NCBI GenBank assembly: GCA_018065565.1
Contig: JAGHSZ010000022.1
Coordinates: 21,792 to 85,791, forward strand
Source of the DNA: Candidatus Colivivens caballi
GTDB taxonomy: Bacteria > Bacteroidota > Bacteroidia > Bacteroidales > Bacteroidaceae
Length of the DNA: 64,000 nucleotides
Direction of reading: 5' to 3'
Shown here: positions 33,752 through 43,271 of the stretch, piece by piece
Numbering within the stretch: position 1 is the first letter of the stretch
How the letters are laid out: each line of letters opens with the position of its first letter
Notes under the pieces: model-generated
Told to the model about the DNA's origin: nothing
Database searches by the model: none
What the model saw: only the letters and a program-made list of their open reading frames with translations
Made by a program: the position numbers and the translations under genes

Positions 33752-36475
33752 TCAGTATATCAGCACCTTCTTGCCGTTGACCACATTGATGCCTCGTTGA
33801 GGTGCTGCAATGCGCTGACCATTGATGCTGAATGTGCCGATAAGGTGTTTTCCCTTTGTCTGGTCATCTGATGACTGCTGTGGAACTACGATGCCGCTGG
33901 CAACCTCGCCAAGGTCGCTGGTCACTGCTGCAACTTCTTCCTGGGTCAGGGCATAGTTGTAAACGCGGAAGTCGTCGATGTAGGCTTTCAGCAGAGGGTC
34001 GTTGACTGATTGACTGCGGCCCAGGAAACACATGGTAGGGCAGATGTCGGATGGACGCAGACTGATGTCGGCACTTGATGCCACTTTCTCACCATTGACA
34101 TAAATGCTCACGGAGTCGGACGAGAAGGTGATGGCAATGTGTCGCCATACTGTCGAGGTCATCTTTGCTGCTGACACTGACTGCTCGTCGTCCTTGTCCT
34201 TGATGACTAACTTTGCGTCATTGCCTGTGCTTGGAGTGAAGTAAATGCACTGGTCGGTGCCGTTGCCAAAGTCGAACAGACGCACGCCGTTGCTGTTGCC
34301 TGTTTTGAGTTTCATCCAGCAGCAGATGGTCATTTCGTTCATGTCGGCAATGGAGTAGGGCAGCTGTACGAAGCGTGTGCCATCGAGGTTGAGGGCTGTG
34401 ATGCCCGACTTGTGCATTGATGCCACAGCCGTAGAGGCATACGAGATTTCGGCTGCTGCCTTGGCATCAAACTGGTTGACCGTTATGTCGTTCAAACTGT
34501 TGTCAAACTGCAACTGGCATATCATTCGCTTGTCCGTCAGTGTGCTTGCAGTGATTTCTTGTGATGGATCGGATGTGTTGACTGACTTATCGACTGCCTT
34601 GACCTTGTAGATGTAGGCTGTACCCTTATGGCAGGTGTTGTCGATGAAGTCGGTCGATGGGATGTTGCGGGCAATGGTGTTCCATTCTGCATCGGTGCCG
34701 GTCATGTCATCGGTGGCTTTGCGACGGAGGATGGTGTAGCCTGTGACATCAGCTTCCGGGTTGGCTTGCCAGTGCAGACGGATGCTTGCCGGCTGTGGTG
34801 TGGCAGTGAGTCCCTGTGGGGCAGATGGTGGCACAAGTTCACATTCGGCATCATCCGGTATGAGTCGCCACAGTTGACGGTTCTTGGCAGCCGTGGTCGT
34901 TGCCTTTGTCTGTGTGATGACCTGTGACCCCTGAGTGGAGTTTTCCACTCCGAGCACCATGTTGCTGTGCTTGTTGTGTATGTAGTAGCAACCATTGCCG
35001 GCATATTCAAACCAGTAGAGTTCGTTGTTGCCTTCATCACCCGAGAAGAGGTTGATTGATGCCCCTGCACCGATGTTCCAGTTCCAGAGGTCTGCCTGCT
35101 TCCCCGACTTCGTGTGTTTCAGTGTGTAGTAACTGAAATCGCCTCCATGGGCGGAGTCAATGGGCTGAACCGTCCACTGCATATAGTCGCGGTGAGTGTT
35201 TGCCACTTGAACGATGGATGCACCGTTGCTGCTTGAACCACCGGCGGGTGCCATAATCAACTTTGTGCCGTAATTCATCAAGAGGTATGTGCCGTTGATT
35301 GGTGATGGTTGCACATCTTCACCCCATGTGATGTTGACCACTCGCTCGGCATTGGTCTGCCCCGTCTGGTACTGTGAACTTCCTGGTGTCTGAATCATAA
35401 ATGCTCGCTGCGGACCATAGCCGTCGAAATAGACATCACGGGCAGTGCTGACAAACAGATGGCTCGACTTGTTGGCCTGGCGCTCACTTGTGCCGACAAA
35501 TGCTTCGATGCGGTTGTCGAGGGTGTTGCGGTAAACGGCTCCGACGGTCCAGTTGTTGCGGTCTTCGCCATATGCCAGTCGTTTGCCGAATGTGGCGCGG
35601 CACAGTTCGCCTCGTGCCAGTCCGTCAAATCCCCACCAGATGCCCTGTGTCATGCCATATTCCATGCCGATGATGGCTTCGCCAATGTTATGAAGTTCGT
35701 CGGCAGTACCAATCTTACCATCAGCGGTGACTTGCTTGAAGAAGTTGGCATAGTTGGCAAATGAACCTGCCAACTGGTGAGTGTTGCCCTCTTCGAGGTA
35801 TTCTTTTAGATAGTTGTACCATTCGAGTGCCCGGTCGTCATTGAGAGTGTTGCCGCCACACAGACGGATGTCGTCGAGTTGCGGGAAACTGCCCGACCGT
35901 ATTGCTTTGCAGATGTTCAGAAAGTCGGCTTTGTCACCCTGTCCCCATCCATAGTCGGGCTCGTTGTAGGGTGCAATGCTGACCACGGTGAAACCATGGT
36001 CACGGGTGTATTCCACTGTCTTGTTGATGAGCCGTGCCCAGTTCATTGGGTCGGTCTTGTACATCTGGTTCACGATTCCGTCAGAGCCTCCCGGGTCATC
36101 GTTGAGCAGAATCTGCACATGCTTGCCGATGAGGTTTATGTGGTTGAGTCGGCTTTGCAGTTTGTTGCGTTGCTGGGTGCTCAGTTCTCCGCTGGCGGTG
36201 AGGTCGTAGTTAGGAGTGAACGATGCTCGTGCCAGTTCAATCTGCTGCTTGCCGATGAACGCAATGCCGCGGCGTATGTTGGTCTCGTCGTCCCATGCCG
36301 TGTCCATTCCCCATTTTACATGAAACTCCTTGCCTTCGGCATTCACATCGAACGGAATGACGCTGTTTGTCACTTTGTAGGCATCAATCCAGTCGTTGCC
36401 CGTAGGTATGCGTTGTGCTGCAACCTCAGTGACTGCGGCAATTGAAATCAGTGTTGAAAGAAGCGTAGTTTTCAT
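33752..36475 (-). CDS. Multidomain clan GH-A glycosidase with ricin-type, FN3 and LamG modules
   Basis: A 907-residue secreted enzyme (signal ending EVAAQ). The catalytic part (about 25-300) has a (beta/alpha)8 look, with NEPDYGWGQG at 171-180 giving the acid/base Glu172, and a nucleophile candidate in GTADELHNI or GMEYG. A ricin-like beta-trefoil follows (about 390-545, two QxW-like repeats), an FN3 module (about 555-645), a LamG-like module (about 670-850, CCWMKLKTG, WRHIAITFSSDSVSIYVNG) and the tail INGQRIAAPQRGINVVNGKK. Substrate is probably pectin side chains, from context. It lies 15 nt after the ABC exporter. Confidence 0.75.
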   Translation of the reverse strand: MKTTLLSTLISIAAVTEVAAQRIPTGNDWIDAYKVTNSVIPFDVNAEGKEFHVKWGMDTAWDDETNIRRGIAFIGKQQIELARASFTPNYDLTASGELSTQQRNKLQSRLNHINLIGKHVQILLNDDPGGSDGIVNQMYKTDPMNWARLINKTVEYTRDHGFTVVSIAPYNEPDYGWGQGDKADFLNICKAIRSGSFPQLDDIRLCGGNTLNDDRALEWYNYLKEYLEEGNTHQLAGSFANYANFFKQVTADGKIGTADELHNIGEAIIGMEYGMTQGIWWGFDGLARGELCRATFGKRLAYGEDRNNWTVGAVYRNTLDNRIEAFVGTSERQANKSSHLFVSTARDVYFDGYGPQRAFMIQTPGSSQYQTGQTNAERVVNITWGEDVQPSPINGTYLLMNYGTKLIMAPAGGSSSNGASIVQVANTHRDYMQWTVQPIDSAHGGDFSYYTLKHTKSGKQADLWNWNIGAGASINLFSGDEGNNELYWFEYAGNGCYYIHNKHSNMVLGVENSTQGSQVITQTKATTTAAKNRQLWRLIPDDAECELVPPSAPQGLTATPQPASIRLHWQANPEADVTGYTILRRKATDDMTGTDAEWNTIARNIPSTDFIDNTCHKGTAYIYKVKAVDKSVNTSDPSQEITASTLTDKRMICQLQFDNSLNDITVNQFDAKAAAEISYASTAVASMHKSGITALNLDGTRFVQLPYSIADMNEMTICCWMKLKTGNSNGVRLFDFGNGTDQCIYFTPSTGNDAKLVIKDKDDEQSVSAAKMTSTVWRHIAITFSSDSVSIYVNGEKVASSADISLRPSDICPTMCFLGRSQSVNDPLLKAYIDDFRVYNYALTQEEVAAVTSDLGEVASGIVVPQQSSDDQTKGKHLIGTFSINGQRIAAPQRGINVVNGKKVLIY

Positions 36476-36490
36476 TACTGTATTATCTCT

Positions 36491-38287
36491 TTATTCCTCG
36501 TCCTCGATGGTTTTTGCGATTTTCTCAATGTTGAGGCTGCGTGCCGATGCATCGAATATCTCCTTGTAGATGCCACCCTGATGATAGACCTCATCGGGAG
36601 TACCGCCTTGTTCCACTCGTCCATTTTGAAGTGCATAAATCTGGTCGGAGTCGATAATCTGACTGATGCTGTGTGAGATGATGATGACGGTGCGGTCGCG
36701 CTTGATGGCATCGATGGAGTTCTTGATTTGTTCGGTGGCAATGGCATCGAGTGAAGCCGTTGGTTCGTCGAGGAAGATGATTGGTGGGTTCTTGATGAAC
36801 ATGCGGGCAATGGCGATGCGCTGCTGCTGACCGCCCGACAGTTGCAGAGCCTTTGTCTCAAACTGGTTAGGCAAAGCCATGATCTGGTCATAGATGTAAG
36901 CGCGGCGAGCGGCATCGACGACATCTTCATGGGTGGCAGCAGGGTTGCCATACATGATGTTTTCCTCGATTGTGCCGTCGAAGATATGGTTCTTTTGCAG
37001 CACCAGTCCGATGTTGTCGCGCAGATACTGTGTGTCCCACTCGTTGAGTGGCACTCCGTCAAGCATAACCTCTCCGCAGTCGGGGGCATAGAACTTGTCG
37101 AGCAGATTGACGATGGTGCTCTTTCCTGCACCCGACAGTCCGACGAATGCCGTAATCTTTCCCGGTCGGATGTCCATGTTGATGCCGTGCAGTGCCTTTG
37201 TGCCGTTAGGGTAGGTGAAGTCAACATTCTTGATGGTGAAGTGACCTTCGACTTTCTCTGGATGGTATTTGCCTGTCTGTTCCACTTCGCCATTTGCATC
37301 GAGTATGTCGAAGAAACCTTCTGCATAGATGAGTGCATCGTTCATGTCGTCATAGATGCGGTGCAACTGGCGTATCGGTGCACTGACATTTGAGAACAGC
37401 ATGACATGATACATAATCTTACCGATGGTCATTCCTGGATAGTCAGAAAGCACGAGGTAGGCAGTGAGGATGATGATGAGCACAGTGCCAATTTGCTCAA
37501 CGAAACTTTTCAGACCGTCATACAGATAACTGAGTTTGCGTGTCTGCATCTGGTTGTCGGTCAGCTGATGTTGCAGAGCCAGTTGCTTGTCGCCTTCGAT
37601 GCGCTCGCGGTTGAACGACTTGATGACTGTGATGCTCTCGATGATGTTCATGATGCCGTGGCTTTTTGCCTCACGGAATGCCCGTCGGTCGCGGCGCCAT
37701 CCCGACAGACGCTTTGCCTCTCGGTAGGTTATCCAGAAATAGATGGGGACGATGACCAGTGCCACAAGTCCCACATAGACATTTGCCATGAACATCAGCA
37801 CGAGTGCAAAGATGGCACTGGTGAAGAGTGGCAGAATGTCGATGAAGAAGTTTTTCACAGTGGCAGACAGACTCTCGACACCTCTGTCGATTCGTGTCTG
37901 CAACTTGCCCGGTTCGTTGTCGTCCTTCGAGAAATAAGCCACGCGGAATGTCAGCATACGCTCAATGACTGCCTGCGCAAGGTCCTGCGACACGAATATG
38001 CGCATCTTTTCGCCATAGTATTTCTGCGCAAACGAGATGAGTGCGGCTAAAAGTTCCTTGCCTAACAGCACGATGCTGATTATCATTAGCAACCGTCCTG
38101 CCTTGCTCCATTGTGCAGGGTCGAGTGGTATGAGGGCATTGATGCTGTCAACAGTCTTGTCGAGTACGATGGCATTGACCTGAGAGGCGAGTGCTCCTAT
38201 CAGTGTCATGGTGAGTGTACCGACTATCAGCCACTTGTATGGCTTAACAAATGGATTTATCTTCTTGAAAAGTTGAAAGATGCTCAT
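36491..38287 (-). CDS. ABC exporter, MsbA/multidrug type
   Basis: A 598-residue half-transporter with six membrane segments (about 20-320) and a C-terminal ATPase. Walker A is GLSGAGKST, the signature [14 protein letters not shown], and Walker B IIFLDEPTASLD, then the H-loop SHSISQI. It exports a lipid, drug or small molecule; nothing marks the cargo. It lies between the PL11 gene (12 nt upstream) and the glycosidase gene (15 nt downstream) on the same strand, an unusual place for an exporter. Confidence 0.92.
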   Translation of the reverse strand: MSIFQLFKKINPFVKPYKWLIVGTLTMTLIGALASQVNAIVLDKTVDSINALIPLDPAQWSKAGRLLMIISIVLLGKELLAALISFAQKYYGEKMRIFVSQDLAQAVIERMLTFRVAYFSKDDNEPGKLQTRIDRGVESLSATVKNFFIDILPLFTSAIFALVLMFMANVYVGLVALVIVPIYFWITYREAKRLSGWRRDRRAFREAKSHGIMNIIESITVIKSFNRERIEGDKQLALQHQLTDNQMQTRKLSYLYDGLKSFVEQIGTVLIIILTAYLVLSDYPGMTIGKIMYHVMLFSNVSAPIRQLHRIYDDMNDALIYAEGFFDILDANGEVEQTGKYHPEKVEGHFTIKNVDFTYPNGTKALHGINMDIRPGKITAFVGLSGAGKSTIVNLLDKFYAPDCGEVMLDGVPLNEWDTQYLRDNIGLVLQKNHIFDGTIEENIMYGNPAATHEDVVDAARRAYIYDQIMALPNQFETKALQLSGGQQQRIAIARMFIKNPPIIFLDEPTASLDAIATEQIKNSIDAIKRDRTVIIISHSISQIIDSDQIYALQNGRVEQGGTPDEVYHQGGIYKEIFDASARSLNIEKIAKTIEDEE

Positions 38288-38299
38288 ATCGTGATGGTT

Positions 38300-41200
38300 T
38301 TATTTGATGAATTGTTTCTTACCGTTGATGATGTACATGCCAGGGCTTAACTTGTCTGTGCTGTGTCCGATGCGGCGTCCGCTGATGTCGAACACACCGC
38401 TGTGCTGTTGATGTGCAGAAGGAGCCACCAGACTGTTGATGCCATCGACCATCGTCACGACGAGGATTCCATTGCTGATGTTGCTTGTGTCGAAGTTGAC
38501 ACCAGCAGGGAACTCAAATTTAGGAGTTCCGGTGAACGACTGTGCTTCCCATATCTGGATTTCGTCGCCAGGTTGAAGGTTTGTCAATGCCTTGGTGCCG
38601 AGGTAAATCTTGATGGTGCCGTTCATTGTGAGCTTGCCGATGTTCTTGATTTGAGTCTTTGCCACCTTGGCTGTGGCGCTGGTCTTGTTGATGCCGACCA
38701 TGAGTGTCGAACCTTCGTTGAATGTCACATTCTTGCCACCGAACTGCATGATGCCAGTTGTTGCAGTAGCAGTGCTGCCCACCTGAACTGTACCGTTGAT
38801 GGTGAAGCTGCTGTTTTTGAGGTTGCCGGAAGAGTTGGTCAGTCCACTCAGTGTTGCCCCCGAAGCAACTGTCAGTGCACCGGTACCAAGGACACATCCC
38901 GATGAGATGTGGAGTTCGCCTCCGTTGACCTTGACGGTTCCGGTGTTGTCCCATGCTCCTGTAACAGACATCTTGCATGTGCCTGCCTTCACGAAGTTCG
39001 ACTTGTTGCTGCCACCGGCATCAGTGATTTTTCCCTTGAATGTGAATGACGCAGAGTCGTTACCCACTTGCCATGTGTTGCTGCCGGAAATGCCACTTTG
39101 GTTCTGGAAGTTGGCAATAGGATGAGCCAGATTGCCCGAACCGGTCAATGTACCAATCTTAAATGTCTTTGCCGTGTTGGTCACAGTGACGCCAGCAGGT
39201 ATGTTGAGTGTGCCTTTTGGCAGTCCGTTGCTGTTGTCCAATGGCAGCCAGATGTCGGCTGTGGTTGGTTCGATAGTTCCGGTGAATGCACTCCAATTGC
39301 CTGTGATTCTTACTCGGCTCACTGTGTTGCGTGGAGTGATTTTCAGAGTTCCTGCACCTGTGAGTTTGTTAGCGTATGCTGTGTAGTAGGTGTTGGTGAG
39401 CACCCATGTTGCGGTCTTTCCCTCAGGCACATGAATGCTGTGGTTGACAGCCTGTCCGTCGTCTTGGAGTGTACCTCCTTGCAGTTCAACTTGACTTGCC
39501 GGCGATGTGCAACTGCTGAGTTCGACTGTGCCGGTGGTGATGACAAGGCGTGACAGAGAATTGCTTGTGAAGAATTTGAGCCATCCGGCACCCTTCTTGG
39601 TCAGTGTGGTGCCTGAGAATGCCTTGTTCATGTTGAAGTCGGCAGAGTTGTTGATGACGCCACCTTCGGCACCGACCAACTTGATAGGTGAACCGCATGT
39701 GACTGGTGCTGTGGTGAGCAGTGTGCCACCGTCTTCAATTGTGAATTTTGCAGCAGTGGTAGTCACTCCGCCAAGGTTACCCTTTGCCTGATTGGCATTG
39801 GCGAGTGAACTGACTGACACTGTTCCTCCGAGAATGTGGTTGCCGCCGGTGTAGGTGTTGTCGGTTGATATGGTCAGTTTTCCCGTGTTCTTCTTTATCA
39901 GTGTGGCATTGCCTGTGATTGCACCTGAACCCGAGAATGAATACGACTTGGTGTTATCCACCGTAATGGTGTCGGCAGGCAGGTCGCCAGTGAGGTTCAC
40001 ATTGAATTCTGATGCATCGTCGTTGAAGGTTACATCGTCACCCTGCACGAAGATGTCGTTGTCACCGTTGTCATTGAGGAAGTTTTCTGTGCTGGCAAAA
40101 TTCCAGATGTTGCTTGCATTGCCTGCCCAGATTATGCTGGATGGGTCGCGGATGCCTTCTACCACAAGGCAGATTACGCCGTCCTCGTATTGAAGCGATG
40201 CTTTCTGACCAGAGATTCCCTTTATGAGGATGTTGCCGAGGTCGCCTACGATTTCAGCCACCTCCATCAGTTTGTAGTTGCCTTCTTCCAACAGTGTCTT
40301 GCCTTCCAGACAGTGACAGGTGATGTCGAACACTGGTGTAAGGAATTCAGGACCATATTTCCAGTTCTTGGTGTTGATGACCAGTGTGTTTGCCTTGATG
40401 ACATCGCTCTGCGTTCCGTCGCTGTAAAGATCGAATGCAATGTGCGAACCAAACTGCATGATGAGTGAGTCGCAACTGGTTGTGCCCTTCTGGTCTTTGC
40501 CACCTGGACGCAGTACGGATGCATACTCCATCTCGATGCTCTTGCCGTATGTGGCGCTGGTGTTGAGTTCTGCAAAGCGGTTGAGCCAAACTCGTGAGTT
40601 AGGCATCTGTCCGTCGAAATTCAGTGTTCCCGCCCAGATGTCGGTGTTGCCGCTGTAAGTCTCGTTGACAGCAGGCAGACAGAGTGTTCCGTCGCCTTGC
40701 TTCACCAGACGCATGTTGCCGGCAAATGCGCCGCCTGTCACATTGCAGGTGTAGTAAGTGTAGTTGATCTTTGGAGAAGCGGCTGTGGTGTTGCTGCTTG
40801 CAGTTCCCTGCACCCATGACGGAACATTGAATGTGGTGATGTAAGGTGCGGCACCGTCTTCGACTGACACTTCCGAGTCGGATGTCTCGCACACGATGAA
40901 ATGTTTGTCTTCGTTGGTGATGACACCTCCGTTCTTGATTTCAGTGCGTCCTGTCAGTGTGAGTGGTGGTGGCGCCATAGTGATGCCCTCCATCTCGCCG
41001 AGGAAATAACTCTTGTGAGGTGGCTGGTTGTAGCCTAACGGTTGCCATACCATGGCCTGACGGTACTGGTGGTCGTGCCAGAGTGAATAGATGCCGTAGC
41101 TGGTCGGTGTGTTCGAGATGTAGATGCGCAGATACTTGTTGTCGTCTGTGCGCAGCACCAGTTCCTCGCGCCAGTCACCGAGAATGTCAGCCTGTGCCCC

Positions 41201-42778
41201 CGGATTGTTCTTCGACCAGTTGTTCATCTTGCAGCCAGAGGATGTGAAGAGGCGGCCTGTGCCTGGCTTGATGACGGCTGCTTCGCGTTCGGTTCCTGGC
41301 GAATTGAGTACCTCGTCGCAGAGGTCACCGTCCCAGTAGATGCGGTTGTTCAGGTCGCTCCATGCGATGAAGTCGCCAAGTTCGCTGATGACTTTGTCGG
41401 CAACGCTCGACACCATTCCCGTGCCAGTGCTGCGTCCGACGCTTCCAGGATAACTATTTGTGAAATTGCCGCAAAGGGCGCGTCCGTCATCATTCGAACC
41501 GACGCTGCGGTAATAAATCTTTGAAGTGGTAGCGTTGCGATAGTTCATGTTTGGCGCATTCTCGTTGCAGGCAAACTGTTCCTGACCATGTCGGTAGGGG
41601 TCTAAATCGCTGCAATGTTGTGCGTCGCCATGACCAAGACCTGTGGTTGACAGACCTTTGCCGTTGTCGTCGATGACCATCGAACCATATACAATTTCAT
41701 CGCGGCCATCCCAGTCAACATCGGCAATGGCATAGTTGTGGTAACCTTGTCCCCACCACACACCGCTGGCATTGTTGTCCCATCTCCACCGCTGTGTGAG
41801 TTTGTGGGTGTTGGGATCGACATCGTATGCCACCATGGCATGCTTGGTGTAGATGCCTCGTGCGATGAATATGCTTGCTTTTCTTCCATCAAGGAATGGA
41901 GCGCCAAAGAAGTGTTTTGTCGAGCGGTGACCAATGATGCCGCTGCCCCAGTCCGAGTCATTGCCACGGGCAAGAGGGTAGGCGATGTTGACATACGGCA
42001 CAGCCGTTTCGCCATCGGCATATATCAGGTATTCGTTGCCGCTGCTGGTGTATTCCATTCCGCTCCATCGTGTGTCGGCAGTCGAACCAATCTGTGTGGT
42101 GGTTCCGTCCTTATGGTGGATGCGCATGTTGTCGGCACCACGGAACAGAATTTCAGCCCGTCCGTCCATATCCCAGTCGTAGGCAATGATGTCCCACTGT
42201 TCATCGGCTCCCGAAATCATGTTTGGACCCATGTCAATCCACCAGAGCAGTGTTCCGTCCATCTTGTAGCAGTCGTAGCGGTTGAATGCCGACTTGTTGG
42301 CAGGGTCGGCAGCAATGTCGCAAGGGCGTTTCACCATGAATTCCACGATGCCGTCGCCATCGACATCAGCCACCGTTACATCGTTGAGCGTATAGTGGCT
42401 TGTGACATTCGCACCGTTGCGGTCTGTCACATCCTTCACCTTGATGTCGAAATACTGGTTGTTCCATCGTTTCACAGCCTTACACTGTTCCTGCTCCACT
42501 CCGCGTACCACGGCGCTTACTGCATATAGGCTTGATGCCGTGCCACCTTTGTCGGTGTAGTTCATCACATTAAGCCCCGAGGCAATCTTGGTGCCGTCGC
42601 GGTAGAGGTTGTAAGTCACATCATAGTATTCTTCGCCGAACCTGCGCCATGTGACATAGTTGCCGCTGGTTGCCGCTGGCACTGCTACGAGTCCGCGGTC
42701 AATGGAGTCGGTTGTGCGCTGTGCTGATGCTGTAAGCACAGATGCCAGAAGCATGATTGTGGTAAGTAGCCTTCTCAT
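38300..42778 (-). CDS. Rhamnogalacturonan lyase (PL11) fused to autotransporter-type beta repeats
   Basis: A 1492-residue exported protein (signal ending LTASAQ). Residues about 20-620 are a YesW/YesX-like rhamnogalacturonan lyase that cuts the rhamnose-galacturonate backbone of pectin, with calcium-type blades DVDGDGIVEFMVKRP, YDWDMDGRAEILFRGADN and ADVDWDGRDEIVYGS, and the signature GLGHGDAQHCSDLDPYRHGQE (split GLGHGDAQHCS, DLDPYRHGQ). From about 640 to 1440 come passenger-associated beta repeats (NTYTGGNHILGGTVSV, TLTKKGAGWLKF, GGTLQDDGQAVNHS) forming a beta-helix. It ends with GMYIINGKKQFIK. This enzyme-helix fusion is uncommon; the helix may hold the enzyme at the cell surface. Confidence 0.9.
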   Translation of the reverse strand: MRRLLTTIMLLASVLTASAQRTTDSIDRGLVAVPAATSGNYVTWRRFGEEYYDVTYNLYRDGTKIASGLNVMNYTDKGGTASSLYAVSAVVRGVEQEQCKAVKRWNNQYFDIKVKDVTDRNGANVTSHYTLNDVTVADVDGDGIVEFMVKRPCDIAADPANKSAFNRYDCYKMDGTLLWWIDMGPNMISGADEQWDIIAYDWDMDGRAEILFRGADNMRIHHKDGTTTQIGSTADTRWSGMEYTSSGNEYLIYADGETAVPYVNIAYPLARGNDSDWGSGIIGHRSTKHFFGAPFLDGRKASIFIARGIYTKHAMVAYDVDPNTHKLTQRWRWDNNASGVWWGQGYHNYAIADVDWDGRDEIVYGSMVIDDNGKGLSTTGLGHGDAQHCSDLDPYRHGQEQFACNENAPNMNYRNATTSKIYYRSVGSNDDGRALCGNFTNSYPGSVGRSTGTGMVSSVADKVISELGDFIAWSDLNNRIYWDGDLCDEVLNSPGTEREAAVIKPGTGRLFTSSGCKMNNWSKNNPGAQADILGDWREELVLRTDDNKYLRIYISNTPTSYGIYSLWHDHQYRQAMVWQPLGYNQPPHKSYFLGEMEGITMAPPPLTLTGRTEIKNGGVITNEDKHFIVCETSDSEVSVEDGAAPYITTFNVPSWVQGTASSNTTAASPKINYTYYTCNVTGGAFAGNMRLVKQGDGTLCLPAVNETYSGNTDIWAGTLNFDGQMPNSRVWLNRFAELNTSATYGKSIEMEYASVLRPGGKDQKGTTSCDSLIMQFGSHIAFDLYSDGTQSDVIKANTLVINTKNWKYGPEFLTPVFDITCHCLEGKTLLEEGNYKLMEVAEIVGDLGNILIKGISGQKASLQYEDGVICLVVEGIRDPSSIIWAGNASNIWNFASTENFLNDNGDNDIFVQGDDVTFNDDASEFNVNLTGDLPADTITVDNTKSYSFSGSGAITGNATLIKKNTGKLTISTDNTYTGGNHILGGTVSVSSLANANQAKGNLGGVTTTAAKFTIEDGGTLLTTAPVTCGSPIKLVGAEGGVINNSADFNMNKAFSGTTLTKKGAGWLKFFTSNSLSRLVITTGTVELSSCTSPASQVELQGGTLQDDGQAVNHSIHVPEGKTATWVLTNTYYTAYANKLTGAGTLKITPRNTVSRVRITGNWSAFTGTIEPTTADIWLPLDNSNGLPKGTLNIPAGVTVTNTAKTFKIGTLTGSGNLAHPIANFQNQSGISGSNTWQVGNDSASFTFKGKITDAGGSNKSNFVKAGTCKMSVTGAWDNTGTVKVNGGELHISSGCVLGTGALTVASGATLSGLTNSSGNLKNSSFTINGTVQVGSTATATTGIMQFGGKNVTFNEGSTLMVGINKTSATAKVAKTQIKNIGKLTMNGTIKIYLGTKALTNLQPGDEIQIWEAQSFTGTPKFEFPAGVNFDTSNISNGILVVTMVDGINSLVAPSAHQQHSGVFDISGRRIGHSTDKLSPGMYIINGKKQFIK

Positions 42779-42823
42779 TTTATTAAGTTAAGTCTTGGTT
42801 TCGTTAATAATAGATTTTGCGTA

Positions 42824-42854
42824 CAAAGGTACGAAAAAAACTACGGAATGACAA
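42824..42854 (-). promoter_or_regulatory. Bacteroides-type promoter for the PL11 operon
   Basis: On the minus strand TTG (42852-42854), a 20-nt spacer and TACCTTTG (42824-42831), 46 nt before the PL11 start. Confidence 0.75.
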
Positions 42855-42969
42855 TCGTTTACTCCTTTTTATTTATAAGGTACTACAATTAATTTATGAG
42901 GTTCAGCAAGAATGTGTGTGAATAAAAGCAATGTCCAATAGGTTTGCAATGAATGACGATGCCCTCTGC

Positions 42970-43096
42970 AAAAATCATGGTATTGCATCATGAAATAGTT
43001 GTATCAAGCCGCAATACCGTCATTTCATGCCATGAAACCATCATTTCATGCTGCGATGCATCTACAACATGGTTGCGATATCATCATGAAGAATGT
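42970..43096. repeat. 21-nt periodic dispersed repeat, copy 2
   Basis: Closely similar to 20445-20560, including AAAATCATGGTATTGCATCA, CCGCAATACC and TTTCATGCTGCGATGCA. CATGC words at 43026 and 43047 are 21 nt apart. It occupies the divergent 493-nt gap between PL11 and the FadL gene, which otherwise holds only the two promoters. Confidence 0.85.
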
Positions 43097-43234
43097 TGAT
43101 GTGATGTGTGGTGAGGTCTCATTCGCAGTGCGTTTGTGCAGTGAATGTGGAAAAAAATTGCGCACCCCCATTCGTCCGTGTGAAGATGGTGTGTAAAAAT
43201 CGAAAATTGTTACTTGTGTTCATTGTGAATACCG

Positions 43235-43242
43235 TACATTTG
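43235..43242 (+). promoter_or_regulatory. Candidate -7 element for the FadL-type gene
   Basis: TACATTTG with a TTG at 43214-43216 (18-nt spacer), 30 nt before the start codon. Confidence 0.6.
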
Positions 43243-43271
43243 CAGCACAAAACATAAAAGCAACCACGACT

